A stretch of 64,000 nucleotides of DNA from Pseudomonas fluorescens (lineage in GTDB: Bacteria; Pseudomonadota; Gammaproteobacteria; Pseudomonadales; Pseudomonadaceae): NCBI RefSeq assembly GCF_001307275.1, contig NZ_CP012831.1, positions 5,138,501-5,202,500 on the forward strand. The letters are read 5' to 3'. The notes beneath the pieces are model-generated. The model ran no database searches and was not told the DNA's origin. It worked only from the letters and a program-made list of their open reading frames with translations. Both the position numbers and the translations under genes were made by a program. Below, piece by piece: positions 36,509-44,300 of this stretch (positions within the stretch are counted from its first letter, which is position 1; each line of letters starts with the position of its first letter).

Positions 36509-36604
36509 ATGTGCAGTGAACGAACCCGATACGAGCGTGACAGGATATCTATTCGGACCAGGAGGTCGGCGCTGTCCCCCGTTCATTTGTCCCCTCAGGG
36601 CTGA
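36509..36604 (+). CDS. Possible 31-residue leader ORF upstream of DUF1652 gene
   Basis: ATG 36509 to TGA 36604, MCSERTRYERDRISIRTRRS and 11 more residues, rich in arginine. AAGGAAT lies about ten bases before the ATG, and the stop is ten bases before the DUF1652 ATG. It may be a leader peptide or chance; there is no homology I recognise. Confidence 0.2.
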   Translation: MCSERTRYERDRISIRTRRSALSPVHLSPQG

Positions 36605-36614
36605 GGTGCATCCC

Positions 36615-36860
36615 ATGACCCATCTGGCCCCCTTGCGTGCCCGCCTCGAAGAAAGCTTTACGCCGCTGGCCTGCGAATGCAGCCTCAATGGCGACGGCAC
36701 CCTCACCGTGCGTCTGTATCACCGTGAAAGCGGCGAGGTGGACTTGGTAGTGAGCGGCATGAGTGTCGACAGCGTCCGCTCGGAAGAAAGTATCGCGAAG
36801 CTGATCGATGAGCTGCGCTATGAACTGCAAAACACCCCGCTGCATCGCAGTGAGTCCTGA
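36615..36860 (+). CDS. DUF1652 family protein
   Basis: 81 residues from ATG 36615 (MTHLAPLRARLEESFTPLAC). It matches the short Pseudomonas DUF1652 family: L..(L/I)..SF.PL.C.C, SLNGDGTLTVRLY, and a SIAKLIDELRYEL C-terminus. Soluble, function unknown. GAGGTG lies upstream of the start. It converges with the sensor-kinase gene 26 bases away. Confidence 0.8.
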   Translation: MTHLAPLRARLEESFTPLACECSLNGDGTLTVRLYHRESGEVDLVVSGMSVDSVRSEESIAKLIDELRYELQNTPLHRSES

Positions 36861-36886
36861 TAGATAAAGCTCGAGCACGCCACGCC

Positions 36887-38278
36887 CTACGGCTGCAACA
36901 ATGTCCCCCGGCAATCGAGCACCAACCGTGCGCCGCCGTGTTCGCTGCTGCCCACCTCCAACGTAAACCCGTGCAGGTTGACGATCGCTGCGACGATCGA
37001 CAGGCCCAGGCCGAATCCGCCGTGCTGGCTGCTGCCCTCGGCGCGGTAGAAACGGCGGAACACCGCCTTGCGCTCCGCCTCGGGGATGCCCGGGCCGGAG
37101 TCGAGCACTTCGATGCGCGTGCTGTCGCCCTGGTCGACCCCACGCAGGATCACGGTGCCCCCCGGCGGGGTGAACTTGATGGAGTTGCTCAGCAGGTTCG
37201 ACACGGCCTCGAACAGCAAGGCCCGGTCGCCGTTGAGCAGGGGCAGGGCGTCGGGCGCCTCCAGGATGAAGGTCAGTTCGCCTTCCTCGGCCAGGGGCAG
37301 GTAAAAATCATGCAGCTCCTGCAATAACTGCAACGGATCGAGGCGTACGAAGCCCGAGCGCCGTTGCTGGTCTTCCAGTTCGGAAATCCGCAACAAACCA
37401 CGAAACCGCGCCATCAGGGTGTCGGTCTCGGCGATCACCTGGTCCATCTGCAAGGCCTCGGGGGAACCGTCCGGCGCTTGCTGCTGGATGCGATAAAGTT
37501 GGGCACGCAGGCGCGTCAACGGGGTGCGCAGGTCGTGGGCAATGTTGTCGCACACGCCCTTGACCTCGTTCATCAAGCGCTCGATGCGCTCGAGCATGGC
37601 ATTGACGATTGCCGCCAGCATGTCCAGTTCATCGCGTCGGCTCGACAGCGGCAGGCGATGGGTCAGGTCGCCGGCGACGATGGCTTCGGCGCTGGCCTGC
37701 AACTGGCGAATCCGGCGTAGCGGTCGGCGGCGCAGCAGGTGCCAGCCAGCGATGCCCGGCAGGATGGTCAGCGATACGCCCCAGAACAGCGCGTGCAAGA
37801 TGATCCGTGTCACCGCGAACAGCGAGCCGTTGTCCCGGGCCAGGACCAGCCAGCGGCCGTCCTGGGTACGGGTCGCCACCGCGTCGCAGCTGTCGGAAGG
37901 CACGCCCGGGTCATCGGAGTCGACGCAGCCGCCGAGCATGTGGATCTTGCCGTCAAGGGGCAGGTCGGCGGGCACCCGCAGGATCGGCCCGCTCAAATGG
38001 CGCAGTTGCGGATCGAACAGCCCGTAGGCGTCGACGCCGCGCTCGTCGAGCGTCAGGCTGGCCATGAGCGCATCTTCCAGTTGGTCGCCGTGGATCCGGG
38101 CGAACAGGTGCTGGCGCTGCATCAGGGAGTGTTTGGCCAGGCTGTCGAGGTAGCCAAACACTTCGTAATACATCACCCCCATCAGGATCGCGCTCCAGAT
38201 CACGAACAGCGAACTGTACAGCGCCAGCAGGCGGCTGCTGGAGGAGCGCCAGCCCTTAGCGGGGTTCAGCAATGACAT
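36887..38278 (-). CDS. Two-component sensor histidine kinase
   Basis: 463 residues. A membrane helix at about 16-38 and another at about 156-180 bracket a periplasmic sensor loop of about 115 residues. Then come HAMP (about 181-235), a HisKA helix with the phospho-acceptor in IAHDLRTPL, and HATPase boxes NLLSNSIKF, DSGPGIP and GFGLGLSIV. The loop has a cysteine pair (MLGGCVDSDDPGVPSDSCD) that may form a disulphide. It overlaps the response-regulator gene by 23 bases. The stimulus is unknown. Confidence 0.9.
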   Translation of the reverse strand: MSLLNPAKGWRSSSSRLLALYSSLFVIWSAILMGVMYYEVFGYLDSLAKHSLMQRQHLFARIHGDQLEDALMASLTLDERGVDAYGLFDPQLRHLSGPILRVPADLPLDGKIHMLGGCVDSDDPGVPSDSCDAVATRTQDGRWLVLARDNGSLFAVTRIILHALFWGVSLTILPGIAGWHLLRRRPLRRIRQLQASAEAIVAGDLTHRLPLSSRRDELDMLAAIVNAMLERIERLMNEVKGVCDNIAHDLRTPLTRLRAQLYRIQQQAPDGSPEALQMDQVIAETDTLMARFRGLLRISELEDQQRRSGFVRLDPLQLLQELHDFYLPLAEEGELTFILEAPDALPLLNGDRALLFEAVSNLLSNSIKFTPPGGTVILRGVDQGDSTRIEVLDSGPGIPEAERKAVFRRFYRAEGSSQHGGFGLGLSIVAAIVNLHGFTLEVGSSEHGGARLVLDCRGTLLQP

Positions 38279-38939
38279 AGCCGGAACCCCGTACCGTGCG
38301 AATCAGCGGTTCCAGGCCCGGCGGGTCGATTTTCTTGCGCAGGCGGCCGATGTGGACGTCGATCAGGTTGGTGCCGGGGTCGAAGTGATAGCCCCAGACT
38401 TCCTCGAAAATCATCATGCGCGAGAGGATTTGCCCACTGTTGCGCATCAGGAATTCCAGCAACTTGTATTCGGTGGGCAACAGGCTCAGCAGTTGCCCGT
38501 TGCGGCTGGCTTCGCGGCTGATCAGGTTCAGTTCCAGGTCGGCCACCCGCAGCGCAGTCTCCGGCTCGCGGGTGCCATTGTTGCGCCGCAGCAGCACTTC
38601 GACCCGGGCGGCCATTTCGTCGGTGGCGAACGGCTTGGTCAGGTAATCGTCGCCGCCGGCCCGCAGGCCACGCACGCGTTCATCCACATCGGAAAGGGCG
38701 CTGATCATCAGGATCGGTGTGGCCACGCCCATGGTGCGCAGCGTGGTGACGATCACCAGGCCGTCGAGCTCAGGCAGCATGCGGTCCAGTGTGATCAAGT
38801 CATAGTCGCCGCTGACCGCCCGTTCCAGGCCTTCGCGGCCGTTGTCGACCCAATCGACGTCCAGGCCGTTGCGGGTCAGCTCGGCAACGATTTCACGGGC
38901 GGTCACGGCGTCGTCTTCGATGGTCAGGATGCGGTTCAT
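38256..38939 (-). CDS. OmpR-family response regulator
   Basis: 227 residues from ATG 38939 (MNRILTIEDDAVTAREI). Receiver domain with acidic pair EDD near residue 8, phospho-acceptor Asp in ITLDRMLPELDG, and LTKPF lysine. The C-terminal winged helix covers about 130-225 (LLPTEYKLLEFLMRNSGQIL, VDVH-like IDVHIGRLRKK, RTVRGSGYV). It is transcribed with the sensor kinase encoded just downstream. The pair is divergent from hcnA, but there is no evidence that it controls that operon. Confidence 0.92.
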   Translation of the reverse strand: MNRILTIEDDAVTAREIVAELTRNGLDVDWVDNGREGLERAVSGDYDLITLDRMLPELDGLVIVTTLRTMGVATPILMISALSDVDERVRGLRAGGDDYLTKPFATDEMAARVEVLLRRNNGTREPETALRVADLELNLISREASRNGQLLSLLPTEYKLLEFLMRNSGQILSRMMIFEEVWGYHFDPGTNLIDVHIGRLRKKIDPPGLEPLIRTVRGSGYVIAEPR

Positions 38940-39041
38940 GGGCGGTACCGTGTGGGGAAGTTGGAGCGATTGCGCAGCATTCTGCCAAAAATTACCTGTC
39001 GGCTTTCTGAAAAAAAGTTCATGGACCGGCACGCCGATTCG

Positions 39042-39055
39042 CTGGCCTGGATCAA
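39042..39055 (+). promoter_or_regulatory. ANR-type box of hcnABC
   Basis: CTGGC-N4-ATCAA, one base from the TTGGC-N4-ATCAA anaerobic regulator box I recall for Pseudomonas hcnA promoters. A TAACAT at 39077-39082 fits a -10 placed so that the box would centre near -41, the standard activating position. Low-oxygen activation of cyanide production is the expected consequence. Confidence 0.6.
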
Positions 39056-39197
39056 CACTTGGTCACAAATTATCCCTAACATGAATTTCGTGCGCACTAT
39101 CATGTTGCGTCTGTTGCCCCGCTTCGGTGCGCTGTTGCCGGGTACCGACGCGAACCGGTGGATGTGTGCCGCAAGGAGCCGAAACTTCACTGAACCT

Positions 39198-39207
39198 TCA
39201 AGGAAGA
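39198..39207 (+). promoter_or_regulatory. RsmA/RsmE-binding site overlapping hcnA ribosome-binding site
   Basis: TCAAGGAAGA fits the A/U-CANGGANG-U/A recognition sequence, with its GGA serving as the Shine-Dalgarno for hcnA. Further GGA motifs lie upstream in the leader (about 39159-39162 and 39175-39177). Gac/Rsm translational control of hcnA is established in P. fluorescens relatives. Confidence 0.65.
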
Positions 39208-39212
39208 GCAGC

Positions 39213-39539
39213 ATGATGCAACCTCAAGACGTTCTACGCCGAACATTCGATATCCAGCCGTTGACCCGCGCCGATATGACGGTGCGCCTGGACGGGCAAG
39301 CCGTCAACGCCGCCCACGGGGAAACCGTCCTCACCGTCATCCAGTCCCTGGGGCAACGCCAGGTCGCCCGCAACGACCACGACCAGATCAGTGGCGCCTA
39401 CTGCGGCATGGGCGTGTGCCAGTGCTGCCTGGTCAAGATCGACGGCCGCCACAAGCGCCGCGCCTGCCAGACCCTGGTGCGCCCTGGCATGCAGATCGAA
39501 ACCCGGACCAACCGCATGACCGAAACGGAGGCGCCATGA
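39213..39539 (+). CDS. hcnA: Hydrogen cyanide synthase subunit HcnA
   Basis: 108 residues from ATG 39213 (an adjacent ATG at 39216 is also possible). A small (2Fe-2S) protein: AYCGMGVCQCCLVKIDGR holds the cluster cysteines, with another at RRACQTLV. It matches HcnA in length and in IQPLTRADMTVRL and VARNDHDQ. With HcnB and HcnC it oxidises glycine to HCN and CO2 at the membrane. The upstream ANR box and Rsm site fit. Opine or hydroxyproline dehydrogenase small subunits are related but fit less well. Confidence 0.87.
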   Translation: MMQPQDVLRRTFDIQPLTRADMTVRLDGQAVNAAHGETVLTVIQSLGQRQVARNDHDQISGAYCGMGVCQCCLVKIDGRHKRRACQTLVRPGMQIETRTNRMTETEAP

Positions 39540-40945
39540 GCCTCGATCCGGTGATTGTCGGCGGTGGGCCGGCGGGCATGGCTGCGGCCATCGAGCTGGC
39601 CACCCACGGGGTGCGTTGCACCTTGCTCGAAGAGGCGCCGCGCCTCGGCGGCGTCGTGTACCGCGGGCCGCTGCGCGATGGCGTCAGCCTGGATTACCTG
39701 GGGCCGCGCTACAGCGAAGCCCTGGAAAAACTCCACGGAGAATACCAGCGCCATGCCGGGTTGATCGAGGTGCGATTGGGCAACCGTGTCATCGGTGCCG
39801 AAGGCTTCAGGGCGTTGATGCTGCTGGATGCCGACGAGCGCCTGGGCGAGGTCGCCTATTCCCATCTGGTCCTGGCGGCCGGTTGTCACGAACGCAGCGT
39901 GCCGTTTCCTGGCTGGACGCTGCCGGGGGTGATGATGCTCGGGGGCCTGCAATTGCAGATCAAGAGCGGCGTGGTCCGGCCGCCGAGCCCGGTGGTGATC
40001 GCCGGCACGGGGCCGTTGCTGCCACTGGTGGCCTGCCAGCTGCACGCTTCAGGCGTGGCGGTGGCGGGTGTCTTCGAAGCCTGTGGGTTCGGCCGGATCG
40101 CCAAGGAAAGCCTGGCGTTGCTGAACAAGCCGCAGTTGTTCCTCGACGGCCTGAGCATGCTGGCCTACCTCAAGCTCAATCGCATTCCCGTGCGCTATGG
40201 CTGGGGCGTGGTGCAGGCTGATGGCGAGGGTGAGTTGAGCCACGTCACCGTCGCGCCGTACTCCACGACCTGGGAGCCGGACCTCAAACGCGCCGAACAG
40301 GTGCCGGCCCAGACCCTGGCAGTGGGCTACGGGTTTATCCCGCGGACTCAATTGAGCCAGCAGATGGGCCTGGAGCACGGTTTCAGCGATGACGGCTATT
40401 TGCGGGCCGTATCCGATGCCTGGCAACAAAGCAGCGAAGCGCACATTCACCTGGCCGGCGACATGGGCGGGATCCGTGGCGGTGAAGCGGCCATGCTCAG
40501 CGGGCGCATCGCGGCGTTGTCGATCCTCATGCAACGCAACGTACTGGATCCGTCCACGGCCCTGGCCCACCGGGAGCGTTACCAGGCGCAACTGGCGCGG
40601 ATCATTCGCTTTCGCGCCGCCGTGGATCGCTACACCCAGCGTGGTGCCGGGCAAACCGCGTTGCCTGCCGCCGACACGGTGATCTGCCGCTGCGAGCACG
40701 CCACCCGCGCCGACATCGACCGGGCGCTGGAGCAAGGCGTGCAAGACATGGCCAGCCTGAAGATGCGCACTCGCGTGAGCATGGGCGATTGCCAGGGGCG
40801 GATGTGCGTCGGCTACTGCAGCGACCGCTTGCGCGAAGCCACCGGGCGCGCCGACGTGGGTTGGCTGCGGCCGCGTTTCCCCATCGATCCGATTCCCTTT
40901 TCAGCGTTCCAGAATGCCGGCACGGAGGCGGTTTCCCATGATTAA
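39536..40945 (+). CDS. hcnB: Hydrogen cyanide synthase subunit HcnB
   Basis: 469 residues from ATG 39536, sharing ATGA with the hcnA stop. N-terminal FAD site VIVGGGPAGMAAAIELA, a second nucleotide site VIAGTGPLLPLVACQL, and a C-terminal cysteine motif CRCEHATRADIDRAL...CQGRMCVGYC typical of BFD-type [2Fe-2S] regions. Length and long identity-like stretches fit HcnB (about 465 residues). It forms the flavoprotein part of the cyanide synthase with the HcnA and HcnC proteins. Confidence 0.88.
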   Translation: MSLDPVIVGGGPAGMAAAIELATHGVRCTLLEEAPRLGGVVYRGPLRDGVSLDYLGPRYSEALEKLHGEYQRHAGLIEVRLGNRVIGAEGFRALMLLDADERLGEVAYSHLVLAAGCHERSVPFPGWTLPGVMMLGGLQLQIKSGVVRPPSPVVIAGTGPLLPLVACQLHASGVAVAGVFEACGFGRIAKESLALLNKPQLFLDGLSMLAYLKLNRIPVRYGWGVVQADGEGELSHVTVAPYSTTWEPDLKRAEQVPAQTLAVGYGFIPRTQLSQQMGLEHGFSDDGYLRAVSDAWQQSSEAHIHLAGDMGGIRGGEAAMLSGRIAALSILMQRNVLDPSTALAHRERYQAQLARIIRFRAAVDRYTQRGAGQTALPAADTVICRCEHATRADIDRALEQGVQDMASLKMRTRVSMGDCQGRMCVGYCSDRLREATGRADVGWLRPRFPIDPIPFSAFQNAGTEAVSHD

Positions 40946-42197
40946 GGACTACGACGTGGTCATCGCCGGGGGCGGTGTGATCGGGGCCTCGTGTGCCTAT
41001 CAACTGTCCAAGCGCAAACACCTGAAGATCGCCCTGATCGACGCCAAGCGCCCCGGCAACGCGACCCGCGCCTCGGCGGGTGGGCTGTGGGCCATCGGTG
41101 AGTCGGTGGGCCTGGGTTGCGGGGTGATCTTCTTTCGCATGATGTCGGCCAACCGCAAGCGCCAGACCCAGGGCGCCGCCGTGGCGGTGGATGCCAGCAC
41201 GCCGCACATCCTGCCGCAGTCGTTCTTCGAGTTCGCCTTGCAGTCCAATGCGATGTACCCGCAGTTGCACCGCGAATTGATCGACCGCCATGGTATGGAT
41301 TTCAAGTTCGAGGAGACCGGGCTCAAGTTCGTGATCTACGACGACGAAGACCGTTTGTACGCCGAGCACATCGTCGCCTGCATTCCCCACCTGGCAGACC
41401 AGGTACGCTGGCTCGACCAGGCGGCCTTGCGCGAGGCAGAGCCGAATGTGAGCCATGAGGCCCAGGGCGCCCTGGAGTTTCTCTGCGATCACCAGCTCAG
41501 CCCGTTCCGCCTGGCCGACGCCTACACTGAAGGCGCCCGGCAGAACGGTGTCGACCTGTTCTTCAACACCAACGTGACCGAGGTGTTGCGCAGCGGCACG
41601 CGGGTGACCGGGGTGCAAACCGCCGAGGCGGGGACCTTCCACTGCCGGACCCTGATCAACGCGGCCGGCGCCTGGGCGGCGGACCTGAGCGAGCAGGCCA
41701 CCGGCGTGCGAATTCCGGTCAAGCCGGTCAAGGGCCAGATCCTGCTGACCGAGCGCATGCCGAAAATCCTCAATGGCTGCCTGACCACCAGCGACTGCTA
41801 TGTGGCGCAGAAAGACAACGGTGAAATCCTCATCGGCAGCACCACCGAAGACAAAGGTTTCGACGTGACCACGACTTATCCGGAGATCGAAGGGCTGGTG
41901 CAAGGTGCGGTGCGCTGCATTCCGCAGTTGGTCGACATCAACCTGAAACGAACCTGGGCCGGCCTGCGCCCGGGTTCGCCTGATGAACTACCGATCCTGG
42001 GACCGATGCGCGGGGTGGAAGGCTATCTCAACGCGTGCGGGCATTTCCGCACCGGTATCCTGACCTCGGCCATCACCGGCGTGTTGCTGGACAAACTGGT
42101 GAACAACGAGCCCTTGCCGCTGGACATCACGCCATTCCTGGCGGACCGCTTCGAGGTGGCACCGGTGGTAGAGCCCAAGGAAATGGAGCTGGCCTGA
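40938..42197 (+). CDS. hcnC: Hydrogen cyanide synthase subunit HcnC
   Basis: 419 residues from ATG 40938, overlapping hcnB by eight bases. D-amino-acid-oxidase-type flavoprotein: VVIAGGGVIGASCAYQLS at the N-terminus, GGLWAIGESVGLGCGVIFF, and the C-terminal R.G..T..ITG pattern (HFRTGILTSAITG). It is the glycine-oxidising catalytic subunit. The strong match in GGLWAIGESVG and HILP regions separates it from general glycine or D-amino acid oxidases. Confidence 0.9.
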   Translation: MIKDYDVVIAGGGVIGASCAYQLSKRKHLKIALIDAKRPGNATRASAGGLWAIGESVGLGCGVIFFRMMSANRKRQTQGAAVAVDASTPHILPQSFFEFALQSNAMYPQLHRELIDRHGMDFKFEETGLKFVIYDDEDRLYAEHIVACIPHLADQVRWLDQAALREAEPNVSHEAQGALEFLCDHQLSPFRLADAYTEGARQNGVDLFFNTNVTEVLRSGTRVTGVQTAEAGTFHCRTLINAAGAWAADLSEQATGVRIPVKPVKGQILLTERMPKILNGCLTTSDCYVAQKDNGEILIGSTTEDKGFDVTTTYPEIEGLVQGAVRCIPQLVDINLKRTWAGLRPGSPDELPILGPMRGVEGYLNACGHFRTGILTSAITGVLLDKLVNNEPLPLDITPFLADRFEVAPVVEPKEMELA

Positions 42198-42302
42198 GCA
42201 AATCCTGCGTGGGGGCTGTGCTGAATACATATCCCGCAGTCACCCCGAAACAAACTGTGGGAGTTGTGGTGAGTGCCTATCCAGCAGGCATCCGGGAACA
42301 AA

Positions 42303-42395
42303 CTGTGGGAGCGAGCTTGCTCGCGATGGCGTCAGGTCAGGCAGTATCCCTGTTGACTGGTACACCGCTATCGCGAGCAAGCTCGCTCCCACAGG
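42303..42395. repeat. Class II REP inverted pair
   Basis: TGTGGGAGCGAGCTTGCTCG and, to the right, CTATCGCGAGCAAGCTCGCT, between the convergent hcnC and glutathione-transferase-like genes. A degenerate arm (CTGTGGGAGTTGTGG) lies just before, at about 42255. Confidence 0.85.
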
Positions 42396-42422
42396 GATCC
42401 AGGGTGAATCGGAATCCTGCGC

Positions 42423-43034
42423 CTATTCCATCGGAGTGCTGACAAACGCCTCCAACCCTTCGGCATAGGCGGTGAACGCGCTGATCGATGGGAATGACTT
42501 GCCCTGCACCTGGTCCGGCACCACCAGGTGGGTGAAGCTCCAGGCCACTGCCACGGTGATGCCCGCCTGATCGAGTGTGCCATCGGTGGCCAGGGGCTGT
42601 TTCACCAGTTCCTGTTCGAGCATGCCATAGGCCGCCGCCAGCTGGCCCTCCACGCGTTCGACCCAAGGGGCGTGTTGGATTTCTGTCGGCCGCAGGTTGC
42701 GTTCGTAGTAGATCTGCACCGACTTCTCGCACGCCGCCAGGGCCAGGCCGATCAGGCGCAGGGCGCGCAGCCGTTGCCCACTGTCCACCGGCATCAGGCT
42801 TTTGCCCGGCCCGGCCAAGGCCTCGAGGTAGTCGATGATCAACGTGGAGTCCATCAGCACGTTGCCATCGTCCAGCACCAGGGTCGGGGCCTTGACCACC
42901 GGGTTGATGCGCTGGAATTGTTCGAAATGCCTGAACACCGAAACGGACTTGTGTTCCAGGGCAACCCCCAGGCACTTGGCGGAAATGGCGACGCGTCGCA
43001 CGTAGGGCGAGTCCAGCATGCCGATCAGTTTCAT
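42423..43034 (-). CDS. Glutathione S-transferase-like protein
   Basis: 203 residues. N-terminal thioredoxin-like half (MKLIGMLDSPYVRRVAISAK, then NPVVKAPTLVLDDG with the cis-proline and STLIIDYLE), and an all-helical C-terminal half. The likely active residue is the serine in DSPYVRR. It lies 29 bases after the RpiR-type regulator gene on the same strand, so it may be cotranscribed with it. A link to inositol use is not evident; general detoxification or a redox role is the safe reading. Confidence 0.82.
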   Translation of the reverse strand: MKLIGMLDSPYVRRVAISAKCLGVALEHKSVSVFRHFEQFQRINPVVKAPTLVLDDGNVLMDSTLIIDYLEALAGPGKSLMPVDSGQRLRALRLIGLALAACEKSVQIYYERNLRPTEIQHAPWVERVEGQLAAAYGMLEQELVKQPLATDGTLDQAGITVAVAWSFTHLVVPDQVQGKSFPSISAFTAYAEGLEAFVSTPME

Positions 43035-43063
43035 GACGTCTCCTTCAGAAAATTCTGTGGGCG

Positions 43064-43987
43064 TTAGTCCTCGAACCCGACCTGTTCATGGATTTCATCG
43101 ACCTTGAGTTCCAGCCGGTAAGCCACGGCGATGAACAACGCCTGGCACAGGCACAACGTGGCGCTCAACGAACGAAAGGCGAACGAACTCCCTTCGTTCA
43201 CCAGCAACACGGCGTTGGCCCGCTTGGCCAGGGGCGAGAGGTTGCTGTCGGTGATGATCAGGGTCTTGGCCTGGTGATGCTGGGCAATGCGCAGGCAGTG
43301 CTGGGTTTCCTTGCCGTAGGGCGTAAAGCTGATGGCGATGACCAGGTCGTTGGCCCGCACACTGCGCATCTGCTCGCGGTAGCTGCCCCCCAGGCCGGAC
43401 ACCAGGTGAATGCGTTTGTTGGTGTGTTGCAGGTTGTAGACCAGGTAATCGGCGACCGCGAACGAGCGGCGTACGCCCACCACATAGATGTTGTCGGCGT
43501 TGACCACAAGGTCCACGGCCTTTTCGAACGCCTGGTCGTCCAGCTCCAACCCCAGGCGCTCGATGCCCGACAGGGTCGCATTGACGCACTCGCGGGCCAG
43601 GTCGCCGCCGCTGGCTTTCTGCGACTTGTTGGCGATCATGCTGCGGATGCGCTGCTGGTAGTTCTGCACCGGCGTGGTCTTGTGGGTGTAGGCCTCGCGG
43701 AACAACGCCTGCATTTCGCTGAACCCGCTGAAGCCGAAGCGCTGGGAAAACCTGACGATGGCCGAGGGGTGCACTTCGCATTCCCGGGCGATGTCGCTGA
43801 TGCGGTCGACCATGATCCGGTCGCTCTGCTGGCTCATGTAGCTGGCGATGCGTTTGAGCTGGCGCGGCAGGCTTTCGTATTCGTCGGTGATCAGTTGCAG
43901 CAGGCGCTCGGCATTGATCGGAGGGCTCGGGAGGGCGGGTTCGGACGCGCTCTCGGACGGCGCCGGCAGATCATCGGGGCGGGTCAT
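43064..43987 (-). CDS. iolR: MurR/RpiR-family regulator of inositol genes
   Basis: 307 residues. An N-terminal HTH_6 domain at about 28-105 (RISDIARECEVHPSAIVRFSQ, RFGFSGFSEMQALFREAY) and a SIS sugar-phosphate-binding domain at about 135-270 (NIYVVGVRRSFAVADYLVYN, ITDSNLSPLAKRAN). It is divergent from iolC, and a TGGAA-N6-TTCCA palindrome lies between. That layout matches the IolR repressors of rhizobia and pseudomonads, which respond to an inositol breakdown intermediate. The gene name rests on context. Confidence 0.82.
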   Translation of the reverse strand: MTRPDDLPAPSESASEPALPSPPINAERLLQLITDEYESLPRQLKRIASYMSQQSDRIMVDRISDIARECEVHPSAIVRFSQRFGFSGFSEMQALFREAYTHKTTPVQNYQQRIRSMIANKSQKASGGDLARECVNATLSGIERLGLELDDQAFEKAVDLVVNADNIYVVGVRRSFAVADYLVYNLQHTNKRIHLVSGLGGSYREQMRSVRANDLVIAISFTPYGKETQHCLRIAQHHQAKTLIITDSNLSPLAKRANAVLLVNEGSSFAFRSLSATLCLCQALFIAVAYRLELKVDEIHEQVGFED

Positions 43988-44161
43988 AGAAAATCCTTCT
44001 GGCTTGTTCTTATAGGGCGGCCCGAAAAAAGGCCGGCCCTCGACAATAGGTTGGCTGGTCGCAGTCTACAGCGTAGGCGCAGGGAAAATCATGGGCGGAC
44101 AAATGTTGCAGCAGGTGCTGAAACGATGCACTGCGTCTGGTTCGCTTTGGTCATAGCGTAT

Positions 44162-44177
44162 TGGAAAAAATATTCCA
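44162..44177. promoter_or_regulatory. Candidate IolR operator upstream of iolC
   Basis: TGGAA-AAAATA-TTCCA. The same palindrome at the same spacing occurs at 54964-54979 before the importer genes. Rhizobial IolR is reported, from memory, to use GGAA-N6-TTCC. It lies between iolR (start 43987) and iolC (start 44301). The rest of the 313-base gap holds only AT-rich promoter-like sequence and a hairpin near its end. Confidence 0.65.
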
Positions 44178-44247
44178 CGTAAAAAATTTATAGAATAATT
44201 ATTGATTATTGCGCGCTGCTCGTTTTAGTCTGCACTCACCAACAGCG

Positions 44248-44269
44248 TTGTCGCCGGTGTCGGCGACAA
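44248..44269 (+). other. 9-bp hairpin in the iolC leader
   Basis: TTGTCGCCG, four-base loop GTGT, CGGCGACAA, ending 32 bases before the iolC ATG. With no T-run it is not a terminator; it could affect mRNA stability. Confidence 0.5.
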
Positions 44270-44300
44270 GCGCAGGCTGATAAAAATAACAGGAGCCAGC

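Noticed and set aside
39213..42197. Opine, hydroxyproline or D-amino acid dehydrogenase instead of hcnABC.
   Set aside because: The three-gene order is shared, but subunit lengths, the HcnC-like GGLWAIGESVG region, the ANR-type box and the Rsm site favour cyanide synthase.
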